This document shows, piece by piece, positions 18,403 through 26,786 of a stretch of 64,000 bases of DNA; position 1 is the stretch's first letter, and every line of letters begins with the position of its first letter. The DNA is from Bryocella elongata (GTDB lineage Bacteria; Acidobacteriota; Terriglobia; Terriglobales; Acidobacteriaceae), in NCBI RefSeq assembly GCF_900108185.1, contig NZ_FNVA01000001.1, positions 930,001-994,000 of the forward strand, given 5' to 3'. The position numbers were made by a program, and so were the translations under genes. Under the pieces are notes generated by a model, which was given only the letters and a program-made list of their open reading frames with translations, did not search any database and was not told the DNA's origin.

Positions 18403-19275
18403 CTATCCCATCACCACCACGGGCTGCACCAGAGTCCCCGCAACCCTGCGAACGATCGCAAGCAGGTCGCGTGGCCCACTGAACACCTTCACCAGCGGGG
18501 CCGCTGAGAACTCCGGCACATTCGCCTGCATCCCGTTCCGCAGCTTTCCCGCCGTCGCCGCATCCACCGTAACCGATGGCATCTCCTCCAGCAGGGTCCG
18601 GGGATGCGGCAACCGGCCCTCAATCTCCTCGCGGGGGATCTGCTTCAGTTCGTCGACGGTGATTGCCTGATCCAGCGTGAAGAGCCCCGCCTGCGTTCGC
18701 CGCAGCGACGTCAGGTGCGCTCCGCATCCCGCCATCTGCCCCAGCTCCTGCGCCACCGACCGGACGTACCCGCCCGCCGACACATGCATCGCGAAGCCGG
18801 CCACGTCTCCATCCAGCCCGGTCAGCTCGAATCCGTGGATCACGATCCTCGCCGGCTTCACAGGAACCTCCTGCCCGGCTCGAGCCAGCTTGTACGCGGG
18901 AACTCCGTTGATCTTCTTCGCCGAAAACGCAGGAGGCATCTGGTCCATCTCGCCATGGAAGTGCGTCGCGAGACCTCGCAGCTCCTCCAGCGACTTCGTC
19001 AACGTCGCCGGCTCCGTCGTCCGCTCACCATCGGCGTCGAAGCTGTCCGTCGCCCAGCCGAATCGTATGGTCCCGGTGTAACGCTTCTCAGCCTGGCTGA
19101 AGTACTGCGCCAGCCTCGTGTACTTCCCGAGCAGCAGCGGCAACACCCCGGTTGCCATCGGGTCCAGGGTGCCCAAATGCCCCACGGAACGCTCACCTGT
19201 CGCGCGCCTCACGATGTTGACAACATCGTGTGAGGTCATGCCCGCAGGCTTATCCATCACAATCAAACCATTCAT
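18403..19275 (-). CDS. truB: tRNA pseudouridine(55) synthase
   Basis: The 290-residue enzyme isomerises U55 in the T-loop of tRNAs. The N-terminus GLIVMDKPAGMTSHDVV is the hallmark of the family, and the catalytic aspartate sits in GTLDPMATG near residue 41. The Tyr-containing YTGTIRFG strand and the typical C-terminal extension are present. The start chosen is ATG at 19275; a TTG 15 bases upstream is possible but adds nothing conserved. The gene stands alone, with a leftward promoter expected in the 19276-19390 gap. Confidence 0.95.
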   Translation of the reverse strand: MNGLIVMDKPAGMTSHDVVNIVRRATGERSVGHLGTLDPMATGVLPLLLGKYTRLAQYFSQAEKRYTGTIRFGWATDSFDADGERTTEPATLTKSLEELRGLATHFHGEMDQMPPAFSAKKINGVPAYKLARAGQEVPVKPARIVIHGFELTGLDGDVAGFAMHVSAGGYVRSVAQELGQMAGCGAHLTSLRRTQAGLFTLDQAITVDELKQIPREEIEGRLPHPRTLLEEMPSVTVDAATAGKLRNGMQANVPEFSAAPLVKVFSGPRDLLAIVRRVAGTLVQPVVVMG

Positions 19276-19401
19276 CAGAAAACCAACCAACAGCTAGCAG
19301 AACAGCCCCAGCCCACGAAGTCAAAGGGCCACGCAGCGCACGGTCTTTAGCCATGACCTATCCCATTGCGGCTAACGTCTCGCTCTGAGAGGATGGCGAG
19401 T

Positions 19402-19554
19402 ATGGATGAGGATCCCCACAAGACCTCTGTAGAGATTCCCTGGAGGAAAGTGGCGGCCTTCACAGTGTTCATTGCGGCTGTCGTGTATGCCGTCGAACAT
19501 CCACATTCGCCCTTCTATTACCTGGTCAAATTTATCGCTCTGCCCGTCCCATAG
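19402..19554 (+). CDS. 50-residue single-pass membrane peptide, function unknown
   Basis: The short frame encodes a charged N-terminus (MDEDPHKTSVEIPW) followed by one hydrophobic helix (VAAFTVFIAAVVYAV) and a second weakly hydrophobic tail (FYYLVKFIALPV). AGAGGA lies eight bases before the ATG at 19402, better spacing than for the in-frame ATG at 19393. It is flanked by truB and folE, both on the other strand, so it needs its own promoter. Nothing is recognised. The ribosome site and clean membrane segment support a real gene. Confidence 0.5.
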   Translation: MDEDPHKTSVEIPWRKVAAFTVFIAAVVYAVEHPHSPFYYLVKFIALPVP

Positions 19555-19584
19555 ATTCACGAGGGGCGCACGCTAACCACGGCC

Positions 19585-20253
19585 CTACCGCACCGGCCGC
19601 ACCAGCGACAGAAACTCACTCCGGGTCTGTACCTGCGTCTTGAACACCCCACGCATCGCACTCGTCGTCGTCCACGAGCTCTGCTTCTCCACCCCACGCA
19701 TCATCATGCAGAGATGCTGACCTTCCAGCACCACGCCCACGCCCTGCGGATGCACCGCATCCTCAATCGCCTCGGCGATCTGCTGCGTCATCCGCTCCTG
19801 CACCTGCAGCCGCCGAGCAAATACATCAACAATCCGAGGGATCTTGCTCAGCCCAACCACCTTGCCCTGCGGCAGGTACGCTACATGCGCCCGCCCGAAG
19901 AACGGCAGCATGTGGTGCTCGCACAGCGAGTAAAACTCGATGTCCTTCACCACCACCATCTCGTCGTAGTCCACATCGAACAGCGCCTCGTGCAGCACCT
20001 CTTCGATGGACTGCGTATAGCCCCGCGTCAGAAACGCCATCGACTTCTCGACACGCTCCGGCGTTCGGAGAAGCCCATCCCGCGTGGGGTCTTCCCCTAG
20101 CCGGCTCAGCAGCTCCGCGTAGATCTCCTGCGTGGAAGCTTCGCCCAATGGTTTGGCCAGCGCGGGATGCGCTTTCGCAGCACTCAGCTCTGTCTCCATC
20201 GGGCTGTGGCCGTTTGTACCGCTGAAATTCGTATCGTGGATCTTTATCGTCAT
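19585..20253 (-). CDS. folE: GTP cyclohydrolase I
   Basis: The 222-residue enzyme converts GTP to 7,8-dihydroneopterin triphosphate, the entry to folate, biopterin or queuosine precursors. Zinc ligands are visible in the [10 protein letters not shown] motif and in the later [11 protein letters not shown] segment, and the [19 protein letters not shown] active-site strand is intact. It is the last gene of a leftward cluster: glycosyltransferase, two 6-pyruvoyl-tetrahydropterin synthases, folE. The pairing with two PTPS genes suggests its product feeds a pterin branch in addition to folate. Confidence 0.95.
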   Translation of the reverse strand: MTIKIHDTNFSGTNGHSPMETELSAAKAHPALAKPLGEASTQEIYAELLSRLGEDPTRDGLLRTPERVEKSMAFLTRGYTQSIEEVLHEALFDVDYDEMVVVKDIEFYSLCEHHMLPFFGRAHVAYLPQGKVVGLSKIPRIVDVFARRLQVQERMTQQIAEAIEDAVHPQGVGVVLEGQHLCMMMRGVEKQSSWTTTSAMRGVFKTQVQTRSEFLSLVRPVR

Positions 20254-20296
20254 TTCCTGGTCCTTAACGTTCTTGCGTCGCGCGATTCCCGGCCCC

Positions 20297-20719
20297 TCAG
20301 CGCTCGCCGAAGTACTCGAACGAATTGTTCCCCGTCTCTTCCACGCGCACCTTCTTCAGCGTGGCGTGACGATATCCCTGGAACAGCTTCCAGATCTCAA
20401 CCGCAAGGTTCTCCGTCGTCGAGACCTGCGATGCAAACTCCGGCAACAGGTTCAGATTCTGATGATCGAACCGAGCCAGAAGTTCCTGGCCGGCGAACGC
20501 ATCGAGATCCGCAAGGTTCGTCACCATGCCCGTTGCAGCGTCAATCGGCCCCGCGAGCAGCACCTCGACCACATAGTTGTGTCCATGCCCAAACGGGTTG
20601 TTGCACTTGCCGAAGACCTCGCGATTACGCTCCGCCGACAGCTCCCCGCAGTGCAGCCGATGCGACGCCGAGAAGTGATACCGGCGTCCAAAATGCGCGA
20701 TGGGCGTTCCCGCGCTCAT
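20297..20719 (-). CDS. 6-pyruvoyl-tetrahydropterin synthase family protein (copy 2)
   Basis: The 140-residue protein carries the catalytic signature C-x5-HGH ([13 protein letters not shown]), the [10 protein letters not shown] segment and [11 protein letters not shown] near the C-terminus, closely resembling the eukaryotic-type enzyme that makes 6-pyruvoyl-tetrahydropterin. As I recall the COG0720 subgroups, QueD has C-x3-HGH and the folate-type PTPS-III has a Glu in place of Cys, so this copy looks like the PTPS-II type. The start overlaps the stop of the upstream PTPS by four bases (ATGA), and folE follows 43 bases downstream. Confidence 0.85.
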   Translation of the reverse strand: MSAGTPIAHFGRRYHFSASHRLHCGELSAERNREVFGKCNNPFGHGHNYVVEVLLAGPIDAATGMVTNLADLDAFAGQELLARFDHQNLNLLPEFASQVSTTENLAVEIWKLFQGYRHATLKKVRVEETGNNSFEYFGER

Positions 20720-21132
20720 TCGGTCACTTCCCCGTAGTAGTCGGCGAACAGGTCCGCCATCTCGTACACGCGCACGCGATAGAGCTTGGCGTTGGGGATC
20801 TTCCCGTCCAGCCGCCGCCAGATCGCCACAGCCATGTTCTCCGTGGTGGGCACAGCCTGCTTGAACTCCGGGACCTCGTAGTTCAGGTGGCGATGGTCAT
20901 ACACGCTCACCACCTCGCGCTCGAGGATATCCTTGAGCTCCTTCAAATCCACCACGAAGCCCGTCGTCGGATCGATCTCGCCCGAAACCGTCACCTCGAG
21001 CGTGTAGTTGTGCCCATGGCCGTTCCGGTTCGAGCACTTTCCGAACACACGTTCGTTCTCGGCGGCACTCCAGGCGTCGTTCCAGTAGAAGTGGGCGGAA
21101 GAAAACTCGGCTTTGCGCGTCAGCAGGATCAT
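20716..21132 (-). CDS. 6-pyruvoyl-tetrahydropterin synthase family protein (copy 1)
   Basis: The 138-residue protein also has the C-x5-HGH signature (GKCSNRNGHGHNY), the EIDPTTGFVVDLKEL segment and the PTTENMAVAIW motif. It is clearly diverged from the downstream copy, so the two may form a hetero-oligomer or have different products. The start ATG at 21132 is chosen because family members begin just before the first beta strand (LTRKAEFSSAHF); upstream in-frame codons fall in a repeat-rich intergenic sequence. Confidence 0.85.
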   Translation of the reverse strand: MILLTRKAEFSSAHFYWNDAWSAAENERVFGKCSNRNGHGHNYTLEVTVSGEIDPTTGFVVDLKELKDILEREVVSVYDHRHLNYEVPEFKQAVPTTENMAVAIWRRLDGKIPNAKLYRVRVYEMADLFADYYGEVTE

Positions 21133-21139
21133 AAGAGGT

Positions 21140-21160
21140 ACAGACAGTAGACAGTAGAGC
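21140..21160. repeat. 7-nt periodic repeat, left arm of a 14-bp inverted repeat
   Basis: Three heptamers related to GTAGACA run in tandem. Bases 21147-21160 (GTAGACAGTAGAGC) are perfectly complementary to 21237-21250 (GCTCTACTGTCTAC), 76 bases away and just past the stop of the glycosyltransferase gene. The pair could form a long stem in the intercistronic RNA. Confidence 0.5.
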
Positions 21161-21236
21161 AAGAGCATCGGACAAATCCACGCACCGTTTGGATGCGATC
21201 CACTCTGGCCGAGATGCGCAACTCGTTACTCCCTAA

Positions 21237-21257
21237 GCTCTACTGTCTACCCTTACT
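21237..21257. repeat. Right arm of the 14-bp inverted repeat with 7-nt periodicity
   Basis: The segment contains GCTCTACTGTCTAC followed by a related CTTACTGTCTC unit. It overlaps the last codons of the leftward glycosyltransferase gene, whose stop is at 21253. It is the partner of 21147-21160. Confidence 0.5.
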
Positions 21258-22431
21258 GTCTCGTCGTCCTGTACTCCCGGCCCTTCCATGCCACCTGATG
21301 AAACAAATGGTGCTTCATCCAGCTTTGGATCAACAGCACCACAAACAGAGGCAGCGCACACACGGACAGCAGGCAGTCGAGCACCGGAAAGTTCGACCGC
21401 CGCACCCTCCCGAAGAACCGAAACAGCGTCCGGATCCACAACGCCCAGATCACCATCACCTTCCACAACTCCAGCAGCGGATCCGCCAGCACCACCAGCG
21501 GCAACAGCAGCAGCGCGATGTCCAGAACCCGCCAGGCTGCCAGCCGCAGCGCATGCGGAAACAGCAGCGCAAGGTTCTTCGTCCAGCCCTCCACCATGTC
21601 CCCGAAGCCGCGATACATCCTCGTGCTCAGAGCGTCCGGAGCGTAGCGAAACCGCAGCCCCCGCTTGCTCCGCTTGAGGTTAAACGCCAGGTCCACATCC
21701 TCCAGCACCGAGTTCCCCACCGCCTTGTGTCCGCCAATCGCGAAGTAAGCCTCCCGCTCCACCATGAGGAACTGCCCATTCGCCGCCGCCAGCCGGTTCG
21801 CCGGATCATTGACCTGCTTCATGGGATACACGCTCGCCAGCTCCGAGAACACCAGCGGCATCAGGGCCCGCTGCCAGAAGCCGCTCACGATCTGCTTCGG
21901 CGAGTAGCTCAGCATCGCCGCCTTGTGCTTCTGCACCTCGTGCAGCGCGTGGATCATGTCGCTCGGCTCATGGATCGTGTCTGCATCGGTGAACAGCAGC
22001 CAGCGCCCGCGAGCTTCCCTCGCCGCCGCCCAGCACGCATTCGACTTGCCCGTGAACAGCTTCGTATCCAGCGGAGGTGCATGCATCACGCGAATCCCCG
22101 CTGCACTCGCGGCGGCCTCTCGCGCAATCCGCCCCGTCGCATCGGTCGAGCCGTCATCGACGATCAGCAGCTCCCAGTCCTTGTCCAGCGCAAAGAAGCT
22201 GTCATTCTGCTTCAGCAGCGACTCCAGGCATACCGGCAGGTTGCGCTCTTCATTCCGCGCCGGGATGATCACCGTCAGCTGCAGCGTAGCCGCTGGCAGG
22301 GTGCTCTCGGTCACCGCAGCGGCTCGCGACCGCGGCGCATCATCATCATCGATGGGAAGCCCCAGGATAGGGCTCAGCTTCTGCGGTTTGCTCGCCGCAT
22401 CAGCGGCCTGCGGCTTGGAGTCATCCGGCAC
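21253..22431 (-). CDS. Family 2 glycosyltransferase with C-terminal membrane helices
   Basis: The 392-residue enzyme has the GT-A fold motifs in order: VIIPARNEERNL near residue 54, VDDGSTDATG near 92, the DxD-type FTDADT near 147 and EDVDLAFNLKR near 245. Three hydrophobic helices lie in the last 110 residues. The architecture matches inverting transferases acting on lipid acceptors at the inner membrane, such as HpnB/CrtQ-like proteins. The acceptor cannot be told from sequence. It is the first gene of the leftward pterin cluster, but the 120-base gap with an inverted repeat suggests it may be transcribed separately. Confidence 0.85.
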   Translation of the reverse strand: MPDDSKPQAADAASKPQKLSPILGLPIDDDDAPRSRAAAVTESTLPAATLQLTVIIPARNEERNLPVCLESLLKQNDSFFALDKDWELLIVDDGSTDATGRIAREAAASAAGIRVMHAPPLDTKLFTGKSNACWAAAREARGRWLLFTDADTIHEPSDMIHALHEVQKHKAAMLSYSPKQIVSGFWQRALMPLVFSELASVYPMKQVNDPANRLAAANGQFLMVEREAYFAIGGHKAVGNSVLEDVDLAFNLKRSKRGLRFRYAPDALSTRMYRGFGDMVEGWTKNLALLFPHALRLAAWRVLDIALLLLPLVVLADPLLELWKVMVIWALWIRTLFRFFGRVRRSNFPVLDCLLSVCALPLFVVLLIQSWMKHHLFHQVAWKGREYRTTRQ

Positions 22432-22444
22432 AGCTTCGTATTAT
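22415..22444 (+). promoter_or_regulatory. Candidate sigma-70 promoter of the tlpA-like gene
   Basis: TTGGAG (22415-22420) and TATTAT (22439-22444) are separated by 18 bases. The predicted start of transcription falls at about 22451, one or two bases before the ATG at 22453, so the mRNA would be practically leaderless. Confidence 0.5.
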
Positions 22445-22452
22445 AGGAACCA

Positions 22453-22971
22453 ATGGTCCCGAGACACGCATCCCGCTGGCTTCACCTCTCCGGCTTCCTC
22501 GCTGCGGCGGGTCTGTTCCTCGCTGCCACCGGCTGCGACCGCACCGTGAAGCCCGGCCAGCTCGACCAGGTGGCGCCCACCTTCGCCGTCAACGACGGCA
22601 TCAACGCCGTCGACCTCACCCAGCTCCACGGCAAGGTCGTGGTCCTCAGCTTCTGGGCCACCTGGTGCGGCCCCTGCATCGAGGAGATGCCCTCCCTCGA
22701 GAAGCTGCAGCGTGATCTTCCCGACGTCCACGTCGTCGGCATCGCCAGCCAGCAGGACCCCGCCGACTACCGCGCCTGGCTCCTGCGCCATCCCATCACG
22801 ATCTTCTCCGTCTTCGATGCCCAGCAGAAGTCGAACGCCCTCTACGGCAGCTTCCGTTTCCCTGAGACCTACGTCATCGACAAAAGCGGCATGATCCGCC
22901 GCAAGTTCATCGGCCCGCAGAACTGGGCCAGCCCCGAGATCGAAAGCTACCTCAAGGGCCTCGCCGGCTGA
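22453..22971 (+). CDS. TlpA/ResA-like thioredoxin-fold lipoprotein
   Basis: The 172-residue protein is an extracytoplasmic thiol-disulfide oxidoreductase. The N-terminus has a lipoprotein signal with lipobox LAATGC, and the redox motif is WCGPC in WATWCGPCIEEMPSLEKL (near residue 73). The cis-Pro region RFPETYVID is present. Family members reduce apocytochrome c or other periplasmic disulfides. It is the first gene of a rightward run, and the divergent glycosyltransferase gene starts 21 bases away. Confidence 0.85.
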   Translation: MVPRHASRWLHLSGFLAAAGLFLAATGCDRTVKPGQLDQVAPTFAVNDGINAVDLTQLHGKVVVLSFWATWCGPCIEEMPSLEKLQRDLPDVHVVGIASQQDPADYRAWLLRHPITIFSVFDAQQKSNALYGSFRFPETYVIDKSGMIRRKFIGPQNWASPEIESYLKGLAG

Positions 22972-22995
22972 TTTCGTTCTACGTCGCAAGATCCC

Positions 22996-23022
22996 GGGTG
23001 CCCCACGTCCCGATTCTGGGAC
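22996..23022. repeat. GGGTGCCCCA intergenic element with hairpin (copy 1)
   Basis: The core GGGTGCCCCA is followed by GTCCC and GGGAC, which form a 5-bp stem over a 6-nt loop. The same core or a one-base variant recurs at 24069, 36399 and 38086, each time between genes. Here it lies downstream of the tlpA-like gene. Confidence 0.4.
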
Positions 23023-23094
23023 CTGGGTTCTGATCCGCAACCCGCCAGCATTGGCTCACTGCACCAAGCGTCCACCCGCTGCTAAAATCAACCC

Positions 23095-23361
23095 ATGACA
23101 CAGTTGGACGTGATGTTCGGATACAGCGTGCCGCCCAGCGAGCCCGTCGCCATGGCGCTCGGCCGCATCCGCGAGGTCTATGGCATCCGCAAGCTCACCG
23201 TGGATGAAGCCGAAAAGACCGTGCGTGTCGAGTACGACGCCACCCGCCTCACCGAGTCCGTGGTGCACCAGCTCCTTCGCCGCACCGGCCTCACCATCAC
23301 CGGACAGCTCTCGCTGATCCCACCGCAGCCCGAGCCCGTCGCCGCTCCCGCAGCCAGCTAG
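23095..23361 (+). CDS. Small HMA-fold-like protein lacking the metal motif
   Basis: The 88-residue product reads as a beta-alpha-beta-beta-alpha-beta unit (LDVMFGYSV, then IREVYGIRKLTVDEAEKTVRVEYDATRLTESVVHQLLRRTGL) like heavy-metal-associated domains, but it has no CxxC. It is therefore probably not a copper chaperone and may be a protein-interaction module. A TAAAAT box ends six bases before the ATG, and no ribosome site is visible, so translation may be leaderless. The DUF4126 gene follows 40 bases downstream and may share the transcript. Function unknown. Confidence 0.6.
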   Translation: MTQLDVMFGYSVPPSEPVAMALGRIREVYGIRKLTVDEAEKTVRVEYDATRLTESVVHQLLRRTGLTITGQLSLIPPQPEPVAAPAAS

Positions 23362-23401
23362 GCTTTCTCCACAACGGCTCGTCCCCTCTGAGGCCATCCG
23401 T

Positions 23402-24031
23402 ATGAGCTTCGATCCGGCATCGCTGGTCTCGTTCCTCGTCGCCGTCAGCTTCGCAGCTGGCCTCAATACCTACGCCACTGTCGCGACGCTGGGCCTGTTG
23501 GGGCGATTCCACGTCATCGCGCTGCCATTGGGGATCTCCGGCCTCGTGAGCACGCCCATCATCGCGGCCAGCTCCGCCCTCTTCTTCGTCGAGCTCTTCG
23601 CCGACAAGATCCCCTACTTCGATCTCATCTGGAACGCCGTCCACACCTTCGTGCGCATCCCCGTCGCAGCGCTGCTCGCCTGGCGGGCCTCTGCTCCGCT
23701 CGCCCCGGAGATGCAGCTGCTCGTCACCATCGCTGCCGGAGCCATCGCGGCCATCGCTCACACGGCCAAGACGGGTGCCCGCGTCGGCGTCAGTGCCTCA
23801 CCCGAGCCGCTCTCCAACATCGCCCTCAGTTCGTCGGAAGATGTCGCGGCCATCGGGCTCTCCTGGGCCGCGACAAAGCACCCCTACGCGGCGGGTTCTG
23901 CAGTGGCGATCGCCACGCTCATCATCGTGCTTCTCAGCCGCTGGATCTACGTCTCGCTGCGGCGTCAGATCGACGCTCTGCGCTCGCGTTGGCATTCTCG
24001 TGCGGATGCCCCACAGGCCCATATTCACTAG
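23402..24031 (+). CDS. DUF4126-type membrane protein
   Basis: The 209-residue protein has about five hydrophobic segments and the conserved features of DUF4126: an N-terminal AAGLNTYATV stretch, the FFVELFADKIPYFDLIWNAVHTFVR segment and a Gly/Ala-rich core. Its function is unknown. It follows the small HMA-like gene closely on the same strand. Confidence 0.7.
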   Translation: MSFDPASLVSFLVAVSFAAGLNTYATVATLGLLGRFHVIALPLGISGLVSTPIIAASSALFFVELFADKIPYFDLIWNAVHTFVRIPVAALLAWRASAPLAPEMQLLVTIAAGAIAAIAHTAKTGARVGVSASPEPLSNIALSSSEDVAAIGLSWAATKHPYAAGSAVAIATLIIVLLSRWIYVSLRRQIDALRSRWHSRADAPQAHIH

Positions 24032-24068
24032 CGATTTCGCTCCGTTGTGTCATTTCTTCCACAACAAA

Positions 24069-24077
24069 GGTGCCCCA
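24069..24077. repeat. GGTGCCCCA intergenic core (copy 2)
   Basis: This is the nine-base core shared with 22996, 36399 and 38086. It is located between the DUF4126 gene and tRNA-Arg. Confidence 0.3.
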
Positions 24078-24081
24078 AGGG

Positions 24082-24110
24082 TTGATCATCCGGCGCTCTC
24101 TTGATACTCT
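24082..24110 (+). promoter_or_regulatory. Candidate promoter for tRNA-Arg
   Basis: TTGATC and TACTCT are spaced by 17 bases and end about 30 bases before the mature tRNA. The -10 box is a weak match. Confidence 0.35.
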
Positions 24111-24140
24111 GAATGAGTTGCGCTTGCTTCCCTGCAATGT

Positions 24141-24217
<77 letters not shown>

Positions 24218-24343
24218 TCACTCCCTCCCTGATGTCCTTATGGTTGAGGCGAGCGCGACAAGCTCCACCAACCCTTCGTTCGAGCCTTTCTTCCACCTCC
24301 CACATCTCATCCCAAGACGTGCCGACATGAGTGCTTTCCGTCA

Positions 24344-24372
24344 CTGGACTTCCTCTGCCAAGCGCGTATAGT
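24344..24372 (+). promoter_or_regulatory. Candidate feo promoter
   Basis: CTGGAC and TATAGT lie 17 bases apart, 25 bases before the feoA start. No convincing Fur box was found around it. Confidence 0.35.
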
Positions 24373-24396
24373 AAATAGGGACTGAGTTAGTCGGAT

Positions 24397-24663
24397 ATGT
24401 CGAAGACCGCTCTGAGTGACGCTAAGGTTGGATCCCACGGGGTGGTCGATAACGTCGATCTGCCGCAGGATGTGAGCCACTATATCGCCCATCTGGGTTT
24501 CCTCCCAGGAGCTGAAGTGGAAGTACTCCGGCGCGCTCCCGCCGGCGACCCCCGCGTCTATCGCATTGACGGTGTTGAGGTTGGATTGCGCAACGAAACC
24601 GCCCGCCACATCTTCATGACCGTTCTGGAAGATGCACCCAGCGAGGAAGAGGTCGTCGCTTGA
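24397..24663 (+). CDS. feoA: Ferrous iron transport protein A
   Basis: The 88-residue SH3-fold protein has the family core (HYIAHLGFLPGAEVEVLRRAP, then VYRIDGVEVGLRNETARHIFM). FeoA is a small cytoplasmic partner thought to modulate the FeoB transporter. It overlaps feoB by four bases (TTGA), so the two are translationally coupled. Confidence 0.92.
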   Translation: MSKTALSDAKVGSHGVVDNVDLPQDVSHYIAHLGFLPGAEVEVLRRAPAGDPRVYRIDGVEVGLRNETARHIFMTVLEDAPSEEEVVA

Positions 24664-26636
24664 GCTGTCACACCCCCACCGCCCTCGCGGACGCCCCCGA
24701 CGACGTCCAGCTCCCCGAACTGATAGGCCCCAACGGCAAGCCCGTGAAGCAGGCCGTCAAGCTCAAGACCATCGCCCTCATCGGCCCGCCCAACTGCGGC
24801 AAGTCCACCCTCTTCAACCGCCTCACCGGCCTGCGCCAGAAGACCGCCAACTACCCCGGCGTCACGGTCGATCACCACTCGGGCCGCATGAAGGCCATCG
24901 GCCGCCCCGACCTCACGCTGATCGACCTCCCCGGCATCTACTCCCTCGCGACCTACTCAGAGGACGCCCGCGTCGCCGTCGATGTTCTTACCGGCAAGAT
25001 GCCCGGCGTGCCCAAGCCCGACGTCGTCCTGCTTGTGCTCGACGCCACGCACATGAATCGCCAGCTCATGCTGGCCGCTCCGGTCTTTTCCATCGGCCTC
25101 CCCACGCTGGTCCTGCTCAACATGGCCGACCAGCTTGAGTCACGCGGCGGCAAGCTCGATACCCTGGCGCTCGCCAAGGAGCTCGGCCACCCTGTAGCAC
25201 TCATCTCCGCCGCCGAAGGCACCAACCTCGACGTCATCCCCGACTTCCTGCTTCGCGCCGGAGCCAAGCTCGACGACGGCCTCCGCCCGGTACAGCTCCC
25301 CATCCTGCAGTCCGCTGCCAGCTGCCGTTCCTGGGCCTCGCAGGTCACGCAGCGCTCCGCCTACCAGTCGCCCCAGGCCTCTCTCTGGTCCCGCCGCCTC
25401 GACTCCGTCTTGCTCGACCGCGTCTGGGGTCCGCTGATCTTCCTCGCCGTCGTCTTCGCGGTCTTCCAGGTCGTCTTCACCCTCGGCCAGCCGCTCTCAG
25501 ACGGCCTCGGCGATCTCCTGACCAAACTCGGCGCCCAGGTAGCCCAGCTCCTGCCCGACAACTGGCTCCGTGCCCTGCTCCGCGACGGTCTCTGGAACGG
25601 CGTTCAGTCCGTCCTCGTCTTCCTGCCGCAGATCCTTCTGCTCTTCCTCTTCATTGGCGTGCTGGAAGACTCCGGCTACCTCGCCCGCGCCGCCCTCATC
25701 GCCGACCGCCTCATGCGCGCCATTGGCCTCAACGGCAAGGCCTTTATTCCCCTGCTCTCGGCCTACGCCTGCGCCGTCCCGGCCATCATGGCCACGCGCA
25801 CCATCGAGAACAAGCGCGAGCGCCTCGCCACCATCCTCATCGCGCCGTTCATGACGTGCTCGGCCCGCCTGCCCATCTACACCCTCATCATCGCAGCCTT
25901 CATCCCCAACCATATGTTCCTGGGCGGCCTGCTCGGCCTGCGCGCGATGGTCATGCTTGGCCTCTACGTCATCGGCTTCCTCGCCGCTCTGGTCACCGCG
26001 CGCCTGCTCAACTCCCGCGTGATGAAGGCCTCCAACGCGCCCTTCATCCTCGAGCTGCCGCAGTACCGCTGGCCCACGCCCCGATCGCTCGCGCTGCGTC
26101 TCTACGACCGCGCGAAGCTCTTCCTCAAGAAGGCCGGCACCATTATCCTGGCCTGCACCTTCCTGGTCTGGCTCCTCAGCGTGCTTCCTGTACATCGCGT
26201 CTATGACGTAGCTGGCTTGTCGGGTTCCCGAGTGCAGTTCGCCGACCTCACCACCAGCGTCATCGGACACATCGGCCACTTCATCGAGCCCGTTATTCGC
26301 CCGCTCGGCTTCAATTGGAAGATCGGCATCGGCCTCCTCAGCTCGATCGTCGCTCGCGAGGTCATCGTCGGCACCCTCGGCACGCTCTACGGCGTCGACC
26401 CCACCACCCACGCCGTCGGCCTGCAGACCGCGCTGCGCCATGACATGACCCTCGGCGGCGCAGTCGCCCTGGTCGTCTTCTTCGCCTTCGCGATGCAGTG
26501 CACGTCCACCCTCGCGGTTGTCCGCCGCGAGACGAACAGCTGGAAGTGGCCCGCGATCCAGTTCGCCTACATGACCGTCGTCGCCTACACCGCCGCCCTG
26601 GTCACGAACATCGTCGTCAGCCATATCTTCGGCTGA
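24660..26636 (+). CDS. feoB: Ferrous iron transporter B
   Basis: The 658-residue inner-membrane Fe(II) transporter has an N-terminal GTPase: G1 GPPNCGKST near residue 42, G2 region YPGVTVD, G3 DLPG and G4 NMAD. About eight transmembrane helices follow, with the two Gate repeats (LSAYACAVPAIMATR and SSIVAREVIVGTLGTLYG). It is shorter than E. coli FeoB (about 770) and lacks the Cys-rich tail and a clear FeoC. The start is TTG at 24660, overlapping the feoA stop. The Feo system implies iron uptake under reducing or acidic conditions. Confidence 0.93.
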   Translation: MSCHTPTALADAPDDVQLPELIGPNGKPVKQAVKLKTIALIGPPNCGKSTLFNRLTGLRQKTANYPGVTVDHHSGRMKAIGRPDLTLIDLPGIYSLATYSEDARVAVDVLTGKMPGVPKPDVVLLVLDATHMNRQLMLAAPVFSIGLPTLVLLNMADQLESRGGKLDTLALAKELGHPVALISAAEGTNLDVIPDFLLRAGAKLDDGLRPVQLPILQSAASCRSWASQVTQRSAYQSPQASLWSRRLDSVLLDRVWGPLIFLAVVFAVFQVVFTLGQPLSDGLGDLLTKLGAQVAQLLPDNWLRALLRDGLWNGVQSVLVFLPQILLLFLFIGVLEDSGYLARAALIADRLMRAIGLNGKAFIPLLSAYACAVPAIMATRTIENKRERLATILIAPFMTCSARLPIYTLIIAAFIPNHMFLGGLLGLRAMVMLGLYVIGFLAALVTARLLNSRVMKASNAPFILELPQYRWPTPRSLALRLYDRAKLFLKKAGTIILACTFLVWLLSVLPVHRVYDVAGLSGSRVQFADLTTSVIGHIGHFIEPVIRPLGFNWKIGIGLLSSIVAREVIVGTLGTLYGVDPTTHAVGLQTALRHDMTLGGAVALVVFFAFAMQCTSTLAVVRRETNSWKWPAIQFAYMTVVAYTAALVTNIVVSHIFG

Positions 26637-26673
26637 GGCTCAAGCAGCAGCGGGATTCGCACCTCGCAGTCAA

Positions 26674-26701
26674 GCCCCGGGGCCCTCAAGGAACCCGGGG
26701 C
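26674..26701 (+). terminator. Hairpin downstream of feoB
   Basis: GCCCCGGG pairs perfectly with CCCGGGGC across 12 nt, 38 bases past the feoB stop. There is no T-tract, so the assignment as terminator is tentative. Confidence 0.4.
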
Positions 26702-26786
26702 AATTCGACACTCGGTGTCACAACGTCACTCCGCGCGGCTGCACATTTCCTGCACCGCACCGGTCCCGAAGTGAATAAGGTCGCCG

